Shown: piece by piece, positions 18,721 to 27,453 of the stretch
Layout of the letters: each line of letters opens with the position of its first letter
How positions within the stretch are numbered: position 1 is the stretch's first letter
Source of the DNA: Actinoplanes italicus
GTDB lineage: Bacteria; Actinomycetota; Actinomycetes; Mycobacteriales; Micromonosporaceae
Assembly (NCBI RefSeq): GCF_003001815.1
Contig: NZ_PVMZ01000009.1
Location: 366,558 to 430,557, forward strand
Reading direction: 5' to 3'
DNA: 64,000 bases
Position numbers and translations under genes: made by a program
Notes under the pieces: model-generated
What the model was told of the DNA's origin: nothing
Databases searched by the model: none
The model's input: only the letters and a program-made list of their open reading frames with translations

Positions 18721-19943
18721 CCGAGCACCCCACCGTCGCCGCCTTCGGCCGCAGCGAGGGCAAGCTGACCGTCGGCGGTGTACCCGTCGACCGGCTCGCC
18801 GACCGGGCCGGCTCCACGCCGTACTTCGCCTACGACCGCCAGCTGCTCACCGACCGGATCGCTCAGCTGCGCGCGGCGCTGCCCGAGGGCCTCAACCTCA
18901 GCTACGCGGTCAAGGCCAACCCGATGCCGGCCGTCGTGCAGCACCTCAGCGGCCTGGTCGACTCGTTCGACGTGGCCTCGTCGGCCGAGATGCTCGTGGC
19001 GCTCGACACCACGGTCCCGGCCAACCGGATCAGCTTCGCCGGGCCCGGCAAGACCGACACCGAGCTGCGCCAGGCCGTCGCCGCCGGCGTGACCATCGAG
19101 ATGGAGTCGGAGAACGAGGCCGACCGTCTGGTCCGCATCGGTGAGCTGCTCGGTGTCCGGCCGCGCGTCGCGGTGCGCGTCAACCCGGACTTCGCGCTCA
19201 AGGGCTCGGGCATGCGGATGGGCGGTGGCCCGCAGCAGTTCGGCGTCGACGCCGAGCGGGTTCCCGCCCTGCTCAAGCGCCTGGGCGACACCGACCTGGA
19301 GTTCCTCGGCTTCCACGTCTTCGCCGGCTCGCAGAACCTGCGCGCCGAGAGTCTCATCGACGCGCAGCGGCACACCGTCGACCTGGTGCTGCGGCTGGCC
19401 GAGGACGCCGCCACGCCGGTGCGGTACGTCAACCTGGGTGGCGGGTTCGGTATCCCGTACACCGACAAGGACCAGCCGCTCGACCTCGCGGCCGTCGGCG
19501 ACAACCTGTCCGAGCTGCTGACCGGCCGGTTGCGCCCGGCCCTGCCGGAGGCCCGGGTCGTGGTCGAGCTGGGCCGCTACATCGTCGGCGAGTCCGGCGT
19601 GTACGTCACCCGCGTCGTCGACCGCAAGGAGTCGCGCGGCAAGACGTTCCTGGTCGTCGACGGTGGCCTGCACCACCAGCTGGCCGCGTCCGGCAACTTC
19701 GGCCAGGTCATCCGCCGCAACTACCCGCTCGCCGTCGGCACCGGCTTCGGCGCGGAGCCGGTCGAGACGGTGTCGGTGGTGGGTTCGCTGTGCACGCCGC
19801 TGGACCTGCTCGGTGACAACGTGACCCTGCCGCGCGCCGACGTCGGCGACCTGATCGTCATCTTCCAGGCCGGCGCGTACGGCCTGACCGCAAGCCCGAC
19901 CGCTTTCCTGAGCCACCCGGCCGCGGCCGAGATGCTCGTCTGA
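18717..19943 (+). CDS. PLP-dependent decarboxylase, LysA/ODC fold (carrier-protein-associated type)
   Basis: A 408-residue alanine-racemase-fold (group IV) decarboxylase. The PLP lysine is in YAVKANP (K66). It also has the FHVFAGSQ segment, the glycine loop NLGGGFGIPY that binds the phosphate, and SLCTPLD (about residue 358) holding the catalytic Cys and substrate-side Asp. The length matches diaminopimelate decarboxylase, but the neighbours (ligase and ACP) fit the exosortase-A-associated branch or the BtrK type, which decarboxylates an amino acid tethered to a carrier protein. The GTG start overlaps the ligase stop. Confidence 0.85.
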
Positions 19944-19972
19944 TCCACAGAACTACGACGGAGGAACAAAGC

Positions 19973-20236
19973 ATGGACCTGAACAGCTCGACCCTGCTCG
20001 ACGAGGTGAAGGCGGTCCTCGTCGACACGCTGAGCATCTCCGACCGGGCCGGCTCGATCAGCGCCGACACCGAGCTGCTCGGCAACCTGCCGGAGCTCGA
20101 CTCGATGGCCGTCCTCGAGCTGGTCGCGTCGCTCGAGGAGCGGTTCGGTATCACCGTCGACGACGAGGACGTGACGGCCGAGGTGTTCGAGACCCTCGCC
20201 AGCCTCACCGCCTTCGTGGCGGAGAAGCGGAACTGA
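19973..20236 (+). CDS. Acyl carrier protein
   Basis: An 87-residue acidic four-helix carrier. The phosphopantetheine-attachment serine is S44 in ELDSMAVLEL, and the second half (ALEERFGITVDDEDVTAEVF-like) is typical ACP. A GGAGGA ribosome site precedes the ATG. It is the last enzyme partner of the ligase/decarboxylase module, 29 bp after the decarboxylase. The bound group is unknown. Confidence 0.88.
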   Translation: MDLNSSTLLDEVKAVLVDTLSISDRAGSISADTELLGNLPELDSMAVLELVASLEERFGITVDDEDVTAEVFETLASLTAFVAEKRN

Positions 20237-20243
20237 CCCTCTC

Positions 20244-21164
20244 GTGCGCAGAGGTCGCCTGGTGGCGGCGCTCACGGCTTTCGTGGCCGTGGGCGCCGGC
20301 GCGTTCTGGTACATCCAGTCCGGTTCCGGCGACGGCGGCAGCACAGAGGCCACGTTCGCCAACGACCGCAAGAAGCCCGGCGCCTTCCCGGACGCGGCGT
20401 CGACCGGCGTCCGGGACGGGGTCTCGCTGCGCGCCTACGACGGGCCGTGCACGATCGAGGACTCCGGTTACGTCATCGACTCCCGTGACGTCCGCTGCCC
20501 GCTGGTGATCAAGGCGTCCGACGTGGTGATCCGCAACAGCAAGGTCACCGGGACGGTCAAGGTCGAGGGCCGGGAGAACTCCCTGCTGATCGAGGACTCC
20601 GACATCGACGGCGGCGAGGCGTACCTGCACACCGTCGGCTTCGAGAACGTGACCGTGCTGCGGTCCGACCTCAAGGGCGGCCAGAGTGGCGTCAACTGCT
20701 ACTACAACTGCCTGGTCCAGGACTCGTACCTGCACGACCCGTTCGTGCCGGAGGGTGAGGACTGGCATCTCAACGCCTTCCTCTCCAACGGCGGCAAGAA
20801 CATCAAGCTGATCGGCAACACGCTGGCCTGCAACCGGCCGACCAACGCCGCGGGCGGCGGATGCACGTCCAACGCGTCGATCTTCGGTGACCTCGGCCCG
20901 AACAGCGACTACACGATCGAGGGCAACCTGTTCGTCGCCTCGGACGAGATGTCGTACTGCTTCTACGGCGGCCACGACCCGAACAAGAAATACGGTACGC
21001 AGGCCGAGCGCATCGTCATCAAGGACAACGTGTTCCAGCGCGGCTCCACCGGCAAGTGCGCCTCGTTCGGTGCCGTCACCTCGTACAACGTGGCAGGCAC
21101 CGGCAACGTCTGGCAGAACAACAAGTGGGACGACGGCAAGCCGTTCGACAGCCCCGCGCAGTAA
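20244..21164 (+). CDS. Secreted parallel beta-helix protein
   Basis: A 306-residue exported or membrane-anchored protein starting at GTG 20244, only 7 bp after the ACP stop. A hydrophobic segment (residues 5-22, LVAALTAFVAVGAGAFWYI) is followed by a disordered linker and a right-handed beta-helix with coils such as LVIKASDVVIRNSKVTGTVK and YTIEGNLFVASDEMSYCFYG. Paired cysteines are present. It resembles the minus-strand gene at 14679. Its location makes it a candidate substrate or partner of the carrier-protein module, which is inference only. Confidence 0.8.
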   Translation: MRRGRLVAALTAFVAVGAGAFWYIQSGSGDGGSTEATFANDRKKPGAFPDAASTGVRDGVSLRAYDGPCTIEDSGYVIDSRDVRCPLVIKASDVVIRNSKVTGTVKVEGRENSLLIEDSDIDGGEAYLHTVGFENVTVLRSDLKGGQSGVNCYYNCLVQDSYLHDPFVPEGEDWHLNAFLSNGGKNIKLIGNTLACNRPTNAAGGGCTSNASIFGDLGPNSDYTIEGNLFVASDEMSYCFYGGHDPNKKYGTQAERIVIKDNVFQRGSTGKCASFGAVTSYNVAGTGNVWQNNKWDDGKPFDSPAQ

Positions 21165-21610
21165 CAGCGGCCGGCGCACACACAGCGACACGGTGTGCTC
21201 CGATCGTTGCCATGACGACGGTGCGCGTCCGCGAATCCGCAGCGTGTGCTCCTGCCGTGGCCGGCCACGACAGTCGCCGGCCACGACGTCACACGCACAC
21301 GGAAAGCGCCAGCGTGCGCCCGACGCACCCGGGAGCCCGACAACGGCGGCGGCAGCACACCGGCGATCGCACGACCGGTGTTCTCAGCCTCCGAGCCCAG
21401 CCATGATCACGAGCGGCGGCTGCGTACCAGACACCCTTCGAGGTCAGGGTTTCCGGCACTTCGCCGGCCACCGGTCGCGGACGGCCGTGCCGGACCCGAC
21501 AGCGGCGCGCCCAGACCGCCCCGCTCGCCACCCACTGGCCCCACACAATCCCGGGCCGCCCAACGACCACGGCGGACGGTCCCCGCATACTGCCGCCCGC
21601 CTGCAGACCG

Positions 21611-21643
21611 AGGAGCACACACTCGGGCTTCGTGTGTGCTCCT
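21611..21643. repeat. 12-bp perfect inverted repeat
   Basis: Arms AGGAGCACACAC (21611-21622) and GTGTGTGCTCCT (21632-21643) with a 9-nt loop. The right arm belongs to a motif recurring at 21194 and 21243. No gene ends nearby, so a simple terminator role is not obvious. Confidence 0.6.
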
Positions 21644-21775
21644 GACGTCGCTGGCAACGACGGCCCGGTCCCACACAGCGAAGCCGTGGACGCCTGCCGT
21701 CGCCACCGCGACGTCAGAGTCGCGCGCAGCAGCTACGTGTGACCTCACCGCCGCAGCACCGGCCCTCCACGACGC

Positions 21776-21829
21776 CGCTCTCCCGAGCACCGCATCAGGC
21801 GGCGCTCTCCCGAGCACCGCATCAGGCGG
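21776..21829. repeat. Exact 27-bp tandem duplication
   Basis: Two identical 27-bp units at 21776-21802 and 21803-21829, each beginning CGCTCTCCCGAGCACCGCAT, followed by the first six bases of a third unit. Although 27 is a multiple of three, no credible gene covers it. Confidence 0.85.
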
Positions 21830-21945
21830 CGCTCTTCAAGTCCGCCAGGAAATCCCGCTGCCAACCGGTGACAGCCGGATTCCACGGCTGAGCTACGGCT
21901 GGCGGTCAGGGGCCAGCCCGCCAGCCGCGGCGCCGGGTTTCGGTT

Positions 21946-22056
21946 GATCGTCCGGCGGTGGCTGGTGAACCCTTCCCTGCGCCGGAAACAGCAACATCCC
22001 GCAGCCCGGCCCGAAAACGGCCGTAGTCGATCGTCCAGCACCGGAACATGGCGGTA
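21946..22056 (+). repeat. Dispersed intergenic repeat element, copy 1
   Basis: About 111 bp closely matching 63201-63312 on the same strand. The first part (GATCGTCCGGCGGTGGCTGG, then TGAACCCTTCC) matches one 41-bp unit of the tandem array near 63.1 kb. The second part contains GAAAACGGCCGTAGT and GATCGTCCAGCACCGG, shared almost base for base. Here there is only one 41-bp-type unit, against four in the other copy. Confidence 0.85.
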
Positions 22057-22113
22057 TCGGGCCGCGAGCCGTAGCCCAGACTGGTATCACCGAAGCCGGC
22101 CGCCGACCGAGCC

Positions 22114-22164
22114 GGCTTTCCGGCCGGGACGGCTTTCCGGCCGAGCCGGCTTTCCGGCCGAGCC
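22114..22164. repeat. 17-bp direct repeat, three copies
   Basis: GGCTTTCCGG recurs at 22114, 22131 and 22148, a 17-bp period, with small changes between units. It lies just beyond the dispersed element and outside any gene. Confidence 0.75.
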
Positions 22165-22280
22165 GGCCGCAAGGCCGAAGCACCGCCGACGACTCAGCCG
22201 CAAAGCCGTCCCGGGAGCCCGCGAGCCGTTTCCGAACCCCCTGACGCGGCTCGCCGGTTCACACCCTGACCATGGAAGGT

Positions 22281-23297
22281 CTAGCGGACGACGGCGGGCG
22301 ACCAGGCGTCGCTGACCAGCACCTTCGGTTCGCCCGTCCCGTCCGCTGGCACCGCCCACACGTCGCTCGACGCGGACGTCTGATCCTCGCGCGGCAGCCC
22401 GTAGATGACGGTCGCGTCGTCGAGCCACTCGACCTGGTCGTCGACGCTGCGGGTCTCCGCCAGCACCGTCTCCCTACCGTTGCGCAGGTCGTAGACGGCC
22501 AGCCGCCACTTACCCGCCGGCAGGTCGCCGTGCTTCTTGAACGCCACCCGCGTGAGGTCCGGCGACAGCGACGGGCACTCCACGTCGCCGCGCACCGACG
22601 TGACCCGTCGCTGGGACAGATTGCCGTCGACCAGCCACGTCTTGCCGCCGGAGGCCGCGGTCGCGTAGAACCGGTCGTCGTCGAGGAACGTGACGCCCCA
22701 CAGGTTCTTGTCGGCCGCGGTGATCACTTTGCCGTCCACGACCAGCTCGAACTTCTCGATGTCGCCGACCACCTCGCCGTCGGTGCGGGTCACCACCGTC
22801 CGGGTGGAGAACTGCCCCGGGTTGGCGTAGGAGTCACCGAACACGAACGTCGTGGTCGCCGCCAGCGAGCCGTCGCGCGACAGCCGGGCCCGGCTGGGCA
22901 GCCCGGTCAGTGGTAGGTCACGCATGGGCGCCCACGCCGTGTCGAGCAGCTGGGCCTTGTACGTGGTGACCAGCCCACGATCCGCGGACAGGCAGATCGC
23001 GTCGGCCGCGGTCGCGTACACCCGCTCGCACGACGCGGACGTGAACGCCCGCGGCCCGGCCGGAGCGCTCAGCGGCACCACGGCGACCTGGCCGTAGCCC
23101 TGCCCCAGCGCCGTGCTGCGGAACACCAGGTGCGGCTGTGAGCGCATCGCGCCGAGGTCACCGCCCGCGGAGACGGCGGGTGCCGCGGCCAGCGTCGCCG
23201 CCTGGTCGCGCCGCACGTTCCACACGTATCCCACCGACCCGGCGAGGGTGACCGCCAGGATCGCGGCGAGCAGGGCCAGACGTGCCTTGGGACTCAA
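22281..23297 (-). CDS. Membrane-anchored beta-propeller (TolB/WD40-like) protein
   Basis: A protein of about 338 residues. An N-terminal helix (LALLAAILAVTLAGSVGYVW) would anchor it, and the rest is a series of four-stranded blades with TolB-like phrases such as LSPDLTRVAFKKHGD and DDQVEWLDDATVIYGLPRE. The start is TTG 23297, which overlaps the stop of the MFS gene by 4 bp (TTGA). It is the last gene of the amino-sugar operon. Similar propellers sense or scaffold outside the membrane; no enzymatic residues are evident. Confidence 0.72.
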   Translation of the reverse strand: MSPKARLALLAAILAVTLAGSVGYVWNVRRDQAATLAAAPAVSAGGDLGAMRSQPHLVFRSTALGQGYGQVAVVPLSAPAGPRAFTSASCERVYATAADAICLSADRGLVTTYKAQLLDTAWAPMRDLPLTGLPSRARLSRDGSLAATTTFVFGDSYANPGQFSTRTVVTRTDGEVVGDIEKFELVVDGKVITAADKNLWGVTFLDDDRFYATAASGGKTWLVDGNLSQRRVTSVRGDVECPSLSPDLTRVAFKKHGDLPAGKWRLAVYDLRNGRETVLAETRSVDDQVEWLDDATVIYGLPREDQTSASSDVWAVPADGTGEPKVLVSDAWSPAVVR

Positions 23298-24541
23298 GCG
23301 TTCACCTCGGTGGAGTCGATACCGCGGAGCAGCCAGGCCACGCCCGGCACCGCGAGGAGCAGCAGGCCGGCGAAGAGCAGCAGCGACCAGGCGGGCCCCT
23401 GCAGGCTCCAGAGCAGGCCGAAGACGACCGAGGAGGCGAATCGGGCGAGCGCCACCACGGTCTGCGCGGCCGCGATGCCGCTGCCCCGCGCCTCGTCCGG
23501 GACGAGGCGGCTGATCAGGGCGGGCAGCACCCCGTCGGTGGCCGCGTAGAAGACGCCGAGCAGCGCCAGGACGGCCAGGGTCAGGCCGAGTCCGCCGGTC
23601 GGCAGGGCGCCCAGCAGGTACGCGGCGAGCAGCGCGCCGTGTCCGGCCACGAGCACCCGGGCCCGGCCGACGCGGTCGGCGAGCCGGCCCATCGGCACCG
23701 CGAGTGCCAGGTAGACGAGGTTCGTACCCACGTAGAGCAGGGGGAAGTAGACGGCGGCGAAGTCGTCGCGCTCCTGCAGCGCCAGGTACAGGAATCCGTC
23801 GCCGACGGTCAGCAGGCCCAGCACACCGGCCGCGAGCAGCGGGCGGCGCAGCGACCGCCCGGCCACCGCCCGGAACGCGCGCCGCAGACCGATCCGGGCG
23901 GTCCCGGCCGCGGTGCGCAGGTTCGGCACGAACAGCACCAGCACCGCGACACCGATGACGGCGAACGCGAACGACACCACCCAGATCGAGTCGTAGCTGC
24001 CCGGCACGGCGGCCAGCAGAGCGAACGCGACCAGCGGGCCGATCGCGGCGCCGATGGTGTCCAGGGTGCGGTGCACGCCGAACGCGCGGCCCAGCATCTT
24101 CGGGTCCGACGCCTCGGCGATCAGCGCGTCCCGGGGCGCGGTGCGCAGGCCCTTGCCGAGCCGGTCGACCGTCACGACGGCGGTGATCGCGGCGAAACCG
24201 GTGGCGACGAGCATCGCGATGCGGCTCAGCGCCGACGCGCCGTACCCCAGCACCGCGACCCACTTGGGCTGGCCGCCGCGGTCACCGGCATAGCCGCCGG
24301 CGATCCGCAGGAAGGCGCTGACGCCCTGGTACATGCCGTCCAGGAAGCCGTAGGCGACCGGGCTGAGCCCGACCGCCGCGGTCAGGTAGAGCGGCAGGAC
24401 CGACGCCACCATTTCGGAGGAGACGTCGGTCAGCAGGCTCACCACACCGAGCAGCACCACGGTGGACGACACCCGTTTGACGGTGCGCCCCGCCCCGCCT
24501 GGTTCGTCGGAGCCGGGGCGGTCGCGCAACGTCACGTACAC
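23294..24541 (-). CDS. MFS transporter
   Basis: A 415-residue permease with 12 predicted helices. The N-terminal half contains VVSLLTDVSSEMVASVLPLY and DRLGKGLRTAPRDALIAEAS, a pattern seen in a widespread bacterial MFS group. The loop 2-3 signature is present as GYAGDRGGQPKWV. It sits 34 bp downstream of the DegT gene in the same operon and is coupled to the propeller gene. It may export a small molecule or sugar; the substrate is unknown. Confidence 0.85.
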   Translation of the reverse strand: MYVTLRDRPGSDEPGGAGRTVKRVSSTVVLLGVVSLLTDVSSEMVASVLPLYLTAAVGLSPVAYGFLDGMYQGVSAFLRIAGGYAGDRGGQPKWVAVLGYGASALSRIAMLVATGFAAITAVVTVDRLGKGLRTAPRDALIAEASDPKMLGRAFGVHRTLDTIGAAIGPLVAFALLAAVPGSYDSIWVVSFAFAVIGVAVLVLFVPNLRTAAGTARIGLRRAFRAVAGRSLRRPLLAAGVLGLLTVGDGFLYLALQERDDFAAVYFPLLYVGTNLVYLALAVPMGRLADRVGRARVLVAGHGALLAAYLLGALPTGGLGLTLAVLALLGVFYAATDGVLPALISRLVPDEARGSGIAAAQTVVALARFASSVVFGLLWSLQGPAWSLLLFAGLLLLAVPGVAWLLRGIDSTEVNA

Positions 24542-24575
24542 GGTGTTACCTGTCTCTGCTCAGGATGCTCACTGT

Positions 24576-25682
24576 TCAGGAGGCGAGGGCCTTGCCGAGT
24601 TCCTCGGCCACCCGAGCCTGCTGGTCCGGGGTGATCTGCGGGTAGATCGGAAGGGACAGGATCTCCGGTGCGGACGCCTCGGCGTTCGGGTACGACCCGC
24701 CCAGTGAAGCAAAGGCGCCGGTGCGGTGCACCGGGATCGGGTAGTGGATGGCCGCGCCCACACCGGCCGCGTTCAGCTTGGCCAGCACCTCGTCGCGGTT
24801 CGGGACCCGCACGCAGTAGATGTGCCACACGTGCACGTTGCCGTCCAGGGTGACCGGGCGGACCACCTGCTCGAAGCCGGCCAGCAGCTCGTCGTAGCGG
24901 GCGGCGGCGGCCCGGCGCTGGGAGTTCCACCCGGCCAGGCGGGCCAGTTTGGCGCGCAGCACGACCGCCTGCAGGCCGTCGAGGCGGCTGTTCACGCCGA
25001 CCAGGTCGTGGTGGTACTTGCGCAGGCCACCGTGGCTGCCGAGCGTGCGCACCGTGGTGGCCCACTCCTCGACCGCCGTGGTGACGGCGCCCGCGTCGCC
25101 GTACGCCCCCAGGTTCTTGCCCGGGTAGAAGCTCGTGGCGGCGATGCCGTCGACACCGGAGCCGAGCCCGTGCCGGGTGGCGCCCTGCGACTGAGCGGCG
25201 TCCTCGACGATCACGATGTCGTCGCGGGACAGGGCAGCGAGACCGGATTTGATCAGGTCGACGGGGGCGAGCTGGCCGTACAGGTGGACGGGCGCGATCG
25301 CCTTCGTGCGCGGCGTGATCGCGGCGAGCGCGGCGTCCACGTCGATCAGGTAGGTACGCGGGTCGCAGTCCACCAGGACGACAGCGGCGCCGGTGCGGGC
25401 GACCGCCTCGGCCGTGGCGATGAACGTGTTCGCCGGCAGGATCACCTCGGTGCCCGGCCCGACGCCGACGGCCTTGAACGCCAGCTCCAGGGCGTCGGTG
25501 CCGTTGGCCACGCCGATCGCGTACGGCAGCCCGGAGAACGCCGCGTACTCGCTCTCGAACGCGGCCACCTCGGCCCCGCCGATGAAGGCCGTGTCGGCGA
25601 TGATGCGCTTGAAGCCGGCCTCGACCTCCTCGGCCACCTCCGCGTGGGCGGCGGCCAGGTCGACGAGCGGGATGCGGGTCAT
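24576..25682 (-). CDS. DegT/DnrJ/EryC1 family sugar aminotransferase (PglE-like)
   Basis: A 368-residue PLP aminotransferase of nucleotide keto-sugars. It begins IPLVDLAAAHAEVAEEVEAG and has VANGTDALELAFKA, the EDAAQSQGA segment that binds the PLP ring, and the PLP lysine in SFYPGKNLGAYGDAG (about residue 189). ATG 25682 overlaps the stop of the NeuD-type acetyltransferase gene by 4 bp. The pair aminotransferase plus NeuD-type transferase is how 4-acetamido sugars such as bacillosamine are built; a 4,6-dehydratase is not in the window. Confidence 0.88.
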   Translation of the reverse strand: MTRIPLVDLAAAHAEVAEEVEAGFKRIIADTAFIGGAEVAAFESEYAAFSGLPYAIGVANGTDALELAFKAVGVGPGTEVILPANTFIATAEAVARTGAAVVLVDCDPRTYLIDVDAALAAITPRTKAIAPVHLYGQLAPVDLIKSGLAALSRDDIVIVEDAAQSQGATRHGLGSGVDGIAATSFYPGKNLGAYGDAGAVTTAVEEWATTVRTLGSHGGLRKYHHDLVGVNSRLDGLQAVVLRAKLARLAGWNSQRRAAAARYDELLAGFEQVVRPVTLDGNVHVWHIYCVRVPNRDEVLAKLNAAGVGAAIHYPIPVHRTGAFASLGGSYPNAEASAPEILSLPIYPQITPDQQARVAEELGKALAS

Positions 25683-26332
25683 GTGTTCTGCCTTTCCGGA
25701 ACGGTTGCGTTGCGCAGGAAACGGGCGGGGCTGCCGGCCCAGACCTGGCCCGGCGGCACGTCGCGCAACACGACCGAGCCCATGCCGACCAGCGACCATT
25801 CGCCGACCGTGACGCCCTCGCGGATCAGGGCGCCGGAGCCGACGTACGCGCCGGTCTCGAGGATCGCCCCGCCGCCGAGCCGGACGCCGGAGGCGACGGT
25901 GGCGTACGAGCCGACCAGGTCATCGTGGGTGAGCACGACCTGTGGCATGACCGCCACGTGCGCGCCCACGGTCACGTCCGCGGTCAGCACCGTGCCTGCC
26001 AGCAGCACGGTGCCCTCGCCGACGGAGCTGCCCGTGCCGATCGTGACCGACGGGTGCAGGACCGTGGCGTAGCGGCCGGCCGGCAGGCCGAGCCGTTCGA
26101 CGATGCGCTGGCGCACCGTGTAGTTGCGGGGGTTGCCGACGCACACCACGACGTCGGCGTCGAGCCCGATGACGCTGTCGACGGGCCCGAGGATGGGCAG
26201 GCCGGAACGGACGGTTCCGTGCAGGTCCGGGTTGTCGTCGACGAACCCGAGGACCCGCCGGCCACCCGCGAGAGCGGCCGAGGCCGTCTCCCGGGCGAAC
26301 CCGCCCGCTCCGACGATGACCAGGTCTTTCAC
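25679..26332 (-). CDS. NeuD/PglD-type sugar O- or N-acetyltransferase
   Basis: A 217-residue protein: N-terminal Rossmann-like part (MKDLVIVGAGGFARETASAA) and a C-terminal left-handed beta-helix of hexapeptide repeats (TIGTGSSVGEGTVLLAGTVL and onward), ending with the GSPARFLR segment of this family. The catalytic His is probably in VLTHDDLVG. It acts as a trimer with acetyl-CoA on an amino-sugar nucleotide. It overlaps both neighbouring aminotransferase genes by 4 bp. Confidence 0.87.
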   Translation of the reverse strand: MKDLVIVGAGGFARETASAALAGGRRVLGFVDDNPDLHGTVRSGLPILGPVDSVIGLDADVVVCVGNPRNYTVRQRIVERLGLPAGRYATVLHPSVTIGTGSSVGEGTVLLAGTVLTADVTVGAHVAVMPQVVLTHDDLVGSYATVASGVRLGGGAILETGAYVGSGALIREGVTVGEWSLVGMGSVVLRDVPPGQVWAGSPARFLRNATVPERQNT

Positions 26333-27453
26333 CGGGTGGCCAGCTCGCGCAGCACGCCGACGATGTGGTTCTGGTCTGCTTCGGTGATCTTGTGGTGCAG
26401 CGGCAGGATCAGCGACTCGCGGGTGATCCGCTCGGTGACCGGCAGCGGGCCGGGCGTGACGTCGGCGTAGGCGGGCTCCAGGTGGGCCGCCATGATGCCG
26501 CGCCGCGCCGACACCCCGCGTGCCGCGAGCTCGGTCAGCACCTCGTCCCGGCTCGCCCGGAAGCCGTCGAGCAGCACCCAGAACGACTGGTAGTTGGTCT
26601 GCCCGTAGGCCGGGTCACGGACCGGCACCAGGCCGTCGATGTCGGCCAGCAGCTCCTGGTAGCGGGCGGCGAGCTGACGGCGCTGAGCGACCAGGCCGGC
26701 GAGCTTGCCGAGCTGCACCAGGCCGACCGCGGCCTGGATGTCGGTCATCCGGTAGTTGTAGGCGGTCTCGAGGTACGCCTCCAGCACCGGCTGCTTGGAC
26801 GCGTGCCGGTCGGCCGCGGACACGTTCATGCCGTGCTCACGCAGCCGCTTCAGGCGGGTGGCGTCCTCCGGTGAGTCGACCGTGACCATGCCGCCCTCAC
26901 CGGTGGTGATGAGCTTGCGCGGGTGGAACGACCACGCGGCCACCCGGGCGCCGGTGCCGGCCGGAGCGCCGTACGCCGTCGATCCGGCCGCGCACGCGGC
27001 GTCCTCGACCAGCCCGATGCCCCAGCCGTCGGTGGCCTTGCGCAGCGCCGCCGTGTCGAACGGCACGCCGCCCTGGTGCACGGCGATGACCGCGCGGGTC
27101 CGCTCGGTGCGTACCGCGTCGATCGTCTCGACGGTGACGTTGCCGGTGCTGAGCTCCACGTCGGCGAAGACCGGCGTGGCACCCACGTAGCGGACCGCGT
27201 TGGCGGTGGCGATGAACGACAGCGACGGCACGACGACCTCGTCGCCGGGCTTGATGCCGAGCAGCACGAGCGCCAGGTGCAGGCCGGTCGTGCACGACGA
27301 CACCGCGACGCCGTGACCGGCGCCGACCGCGGCCGCGAACTCCTGCTCGAACTTCGCGACGCGTGGTCCCTGGGCGACCCAGCCGGAGCGGATCGCCTCG
27401 GCGGCGGCCTGCGCCTCCTCTTCCCCGAGGTCGGGGATCATCACCGGGATCAC
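26329..27453 (-). CDS. DegT/DnrJ/EryC1 family sugar aminotransferase (second copy)
   Basis: A protein of about 374 residues with VIPVMIPDLGEEEAQAAAEA, a CTTGLHLALVLLGI substrate helix, EDAACAAGS and the PLP lysine in SFHPRKLITTGEGGM (about residue 179). I place the start at GTG 27453, overlapping the epimerase stop by 4 bp; ATG four codons later is an alternative. Next to a Gfo/Idh/MocA dehydrogenase and opposite a WlbB-like acetyltransferase, it could be the WlbC-type enzyme that aminates the 3-position of a UDP-sugar acid. It shares only family-level similarity with the DegT gene at 24576. Confidence 0.87.
   Translation of the reverse strand: MIPVMIPDLGEEEAQAAAEAIRSGWVAQGPRVAKFEQEFAAAVGAGHGVAVSSCTTGLHLALVLLGIKPGDEVVVPSLSFIATANAVRYVGATPVFADVELSTGNVTVETIDAVRTERTRAVIAVHQGGVPFDTAALRKATDGWGIGLVEDAACAAGSTAYGAPAGTGARVAAWSFHPRKLITTGEGGMVTVDSPEDATRLKRLREHGMNVSAADRHASKQPVLEAYLETAYNYRMTDIQAAVGLVQLGKLAGLVAQRRQLAARYQELLADIDGLVPVRDPAYGQTNYQSFWVLLDGFRASRDEVLTELAARGVSARRGIMAAHLEPAYADVTPGPLPVTERITRESLILPLHHKITEADQNHIVGVLRELATR

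Larger units (their letters stand above)
21165..22280. other. Gene-free, repeat-rich gap
   Basis: About 1.1 kb with no frame that I believe is coding. The longest frames are Arg/Pro/Ala-rich, lack ribosome sites and overlap on both strands. It contains spaced copies of a GTGTGCTCC-starting motif (near 21194, 21243 and 21634), a 12-bp perfect hairpin, an exact 27-bp duplication, one copy of the dispersed element also seen near 63.2 kb, and a 17-bp triplicate. It looks like decayed or non-coding accessory DNA. Confidence 0.6.

Noticed and set aside
21246..21947. Plus-strand frame of 233 codons in the gene-free gap
   Set aside because: It is full of Arg, Pro and Thr, has no motif or ribosome site, and its repeats (LPSTASGGA twice) come from the 27-bp DNA duplication.
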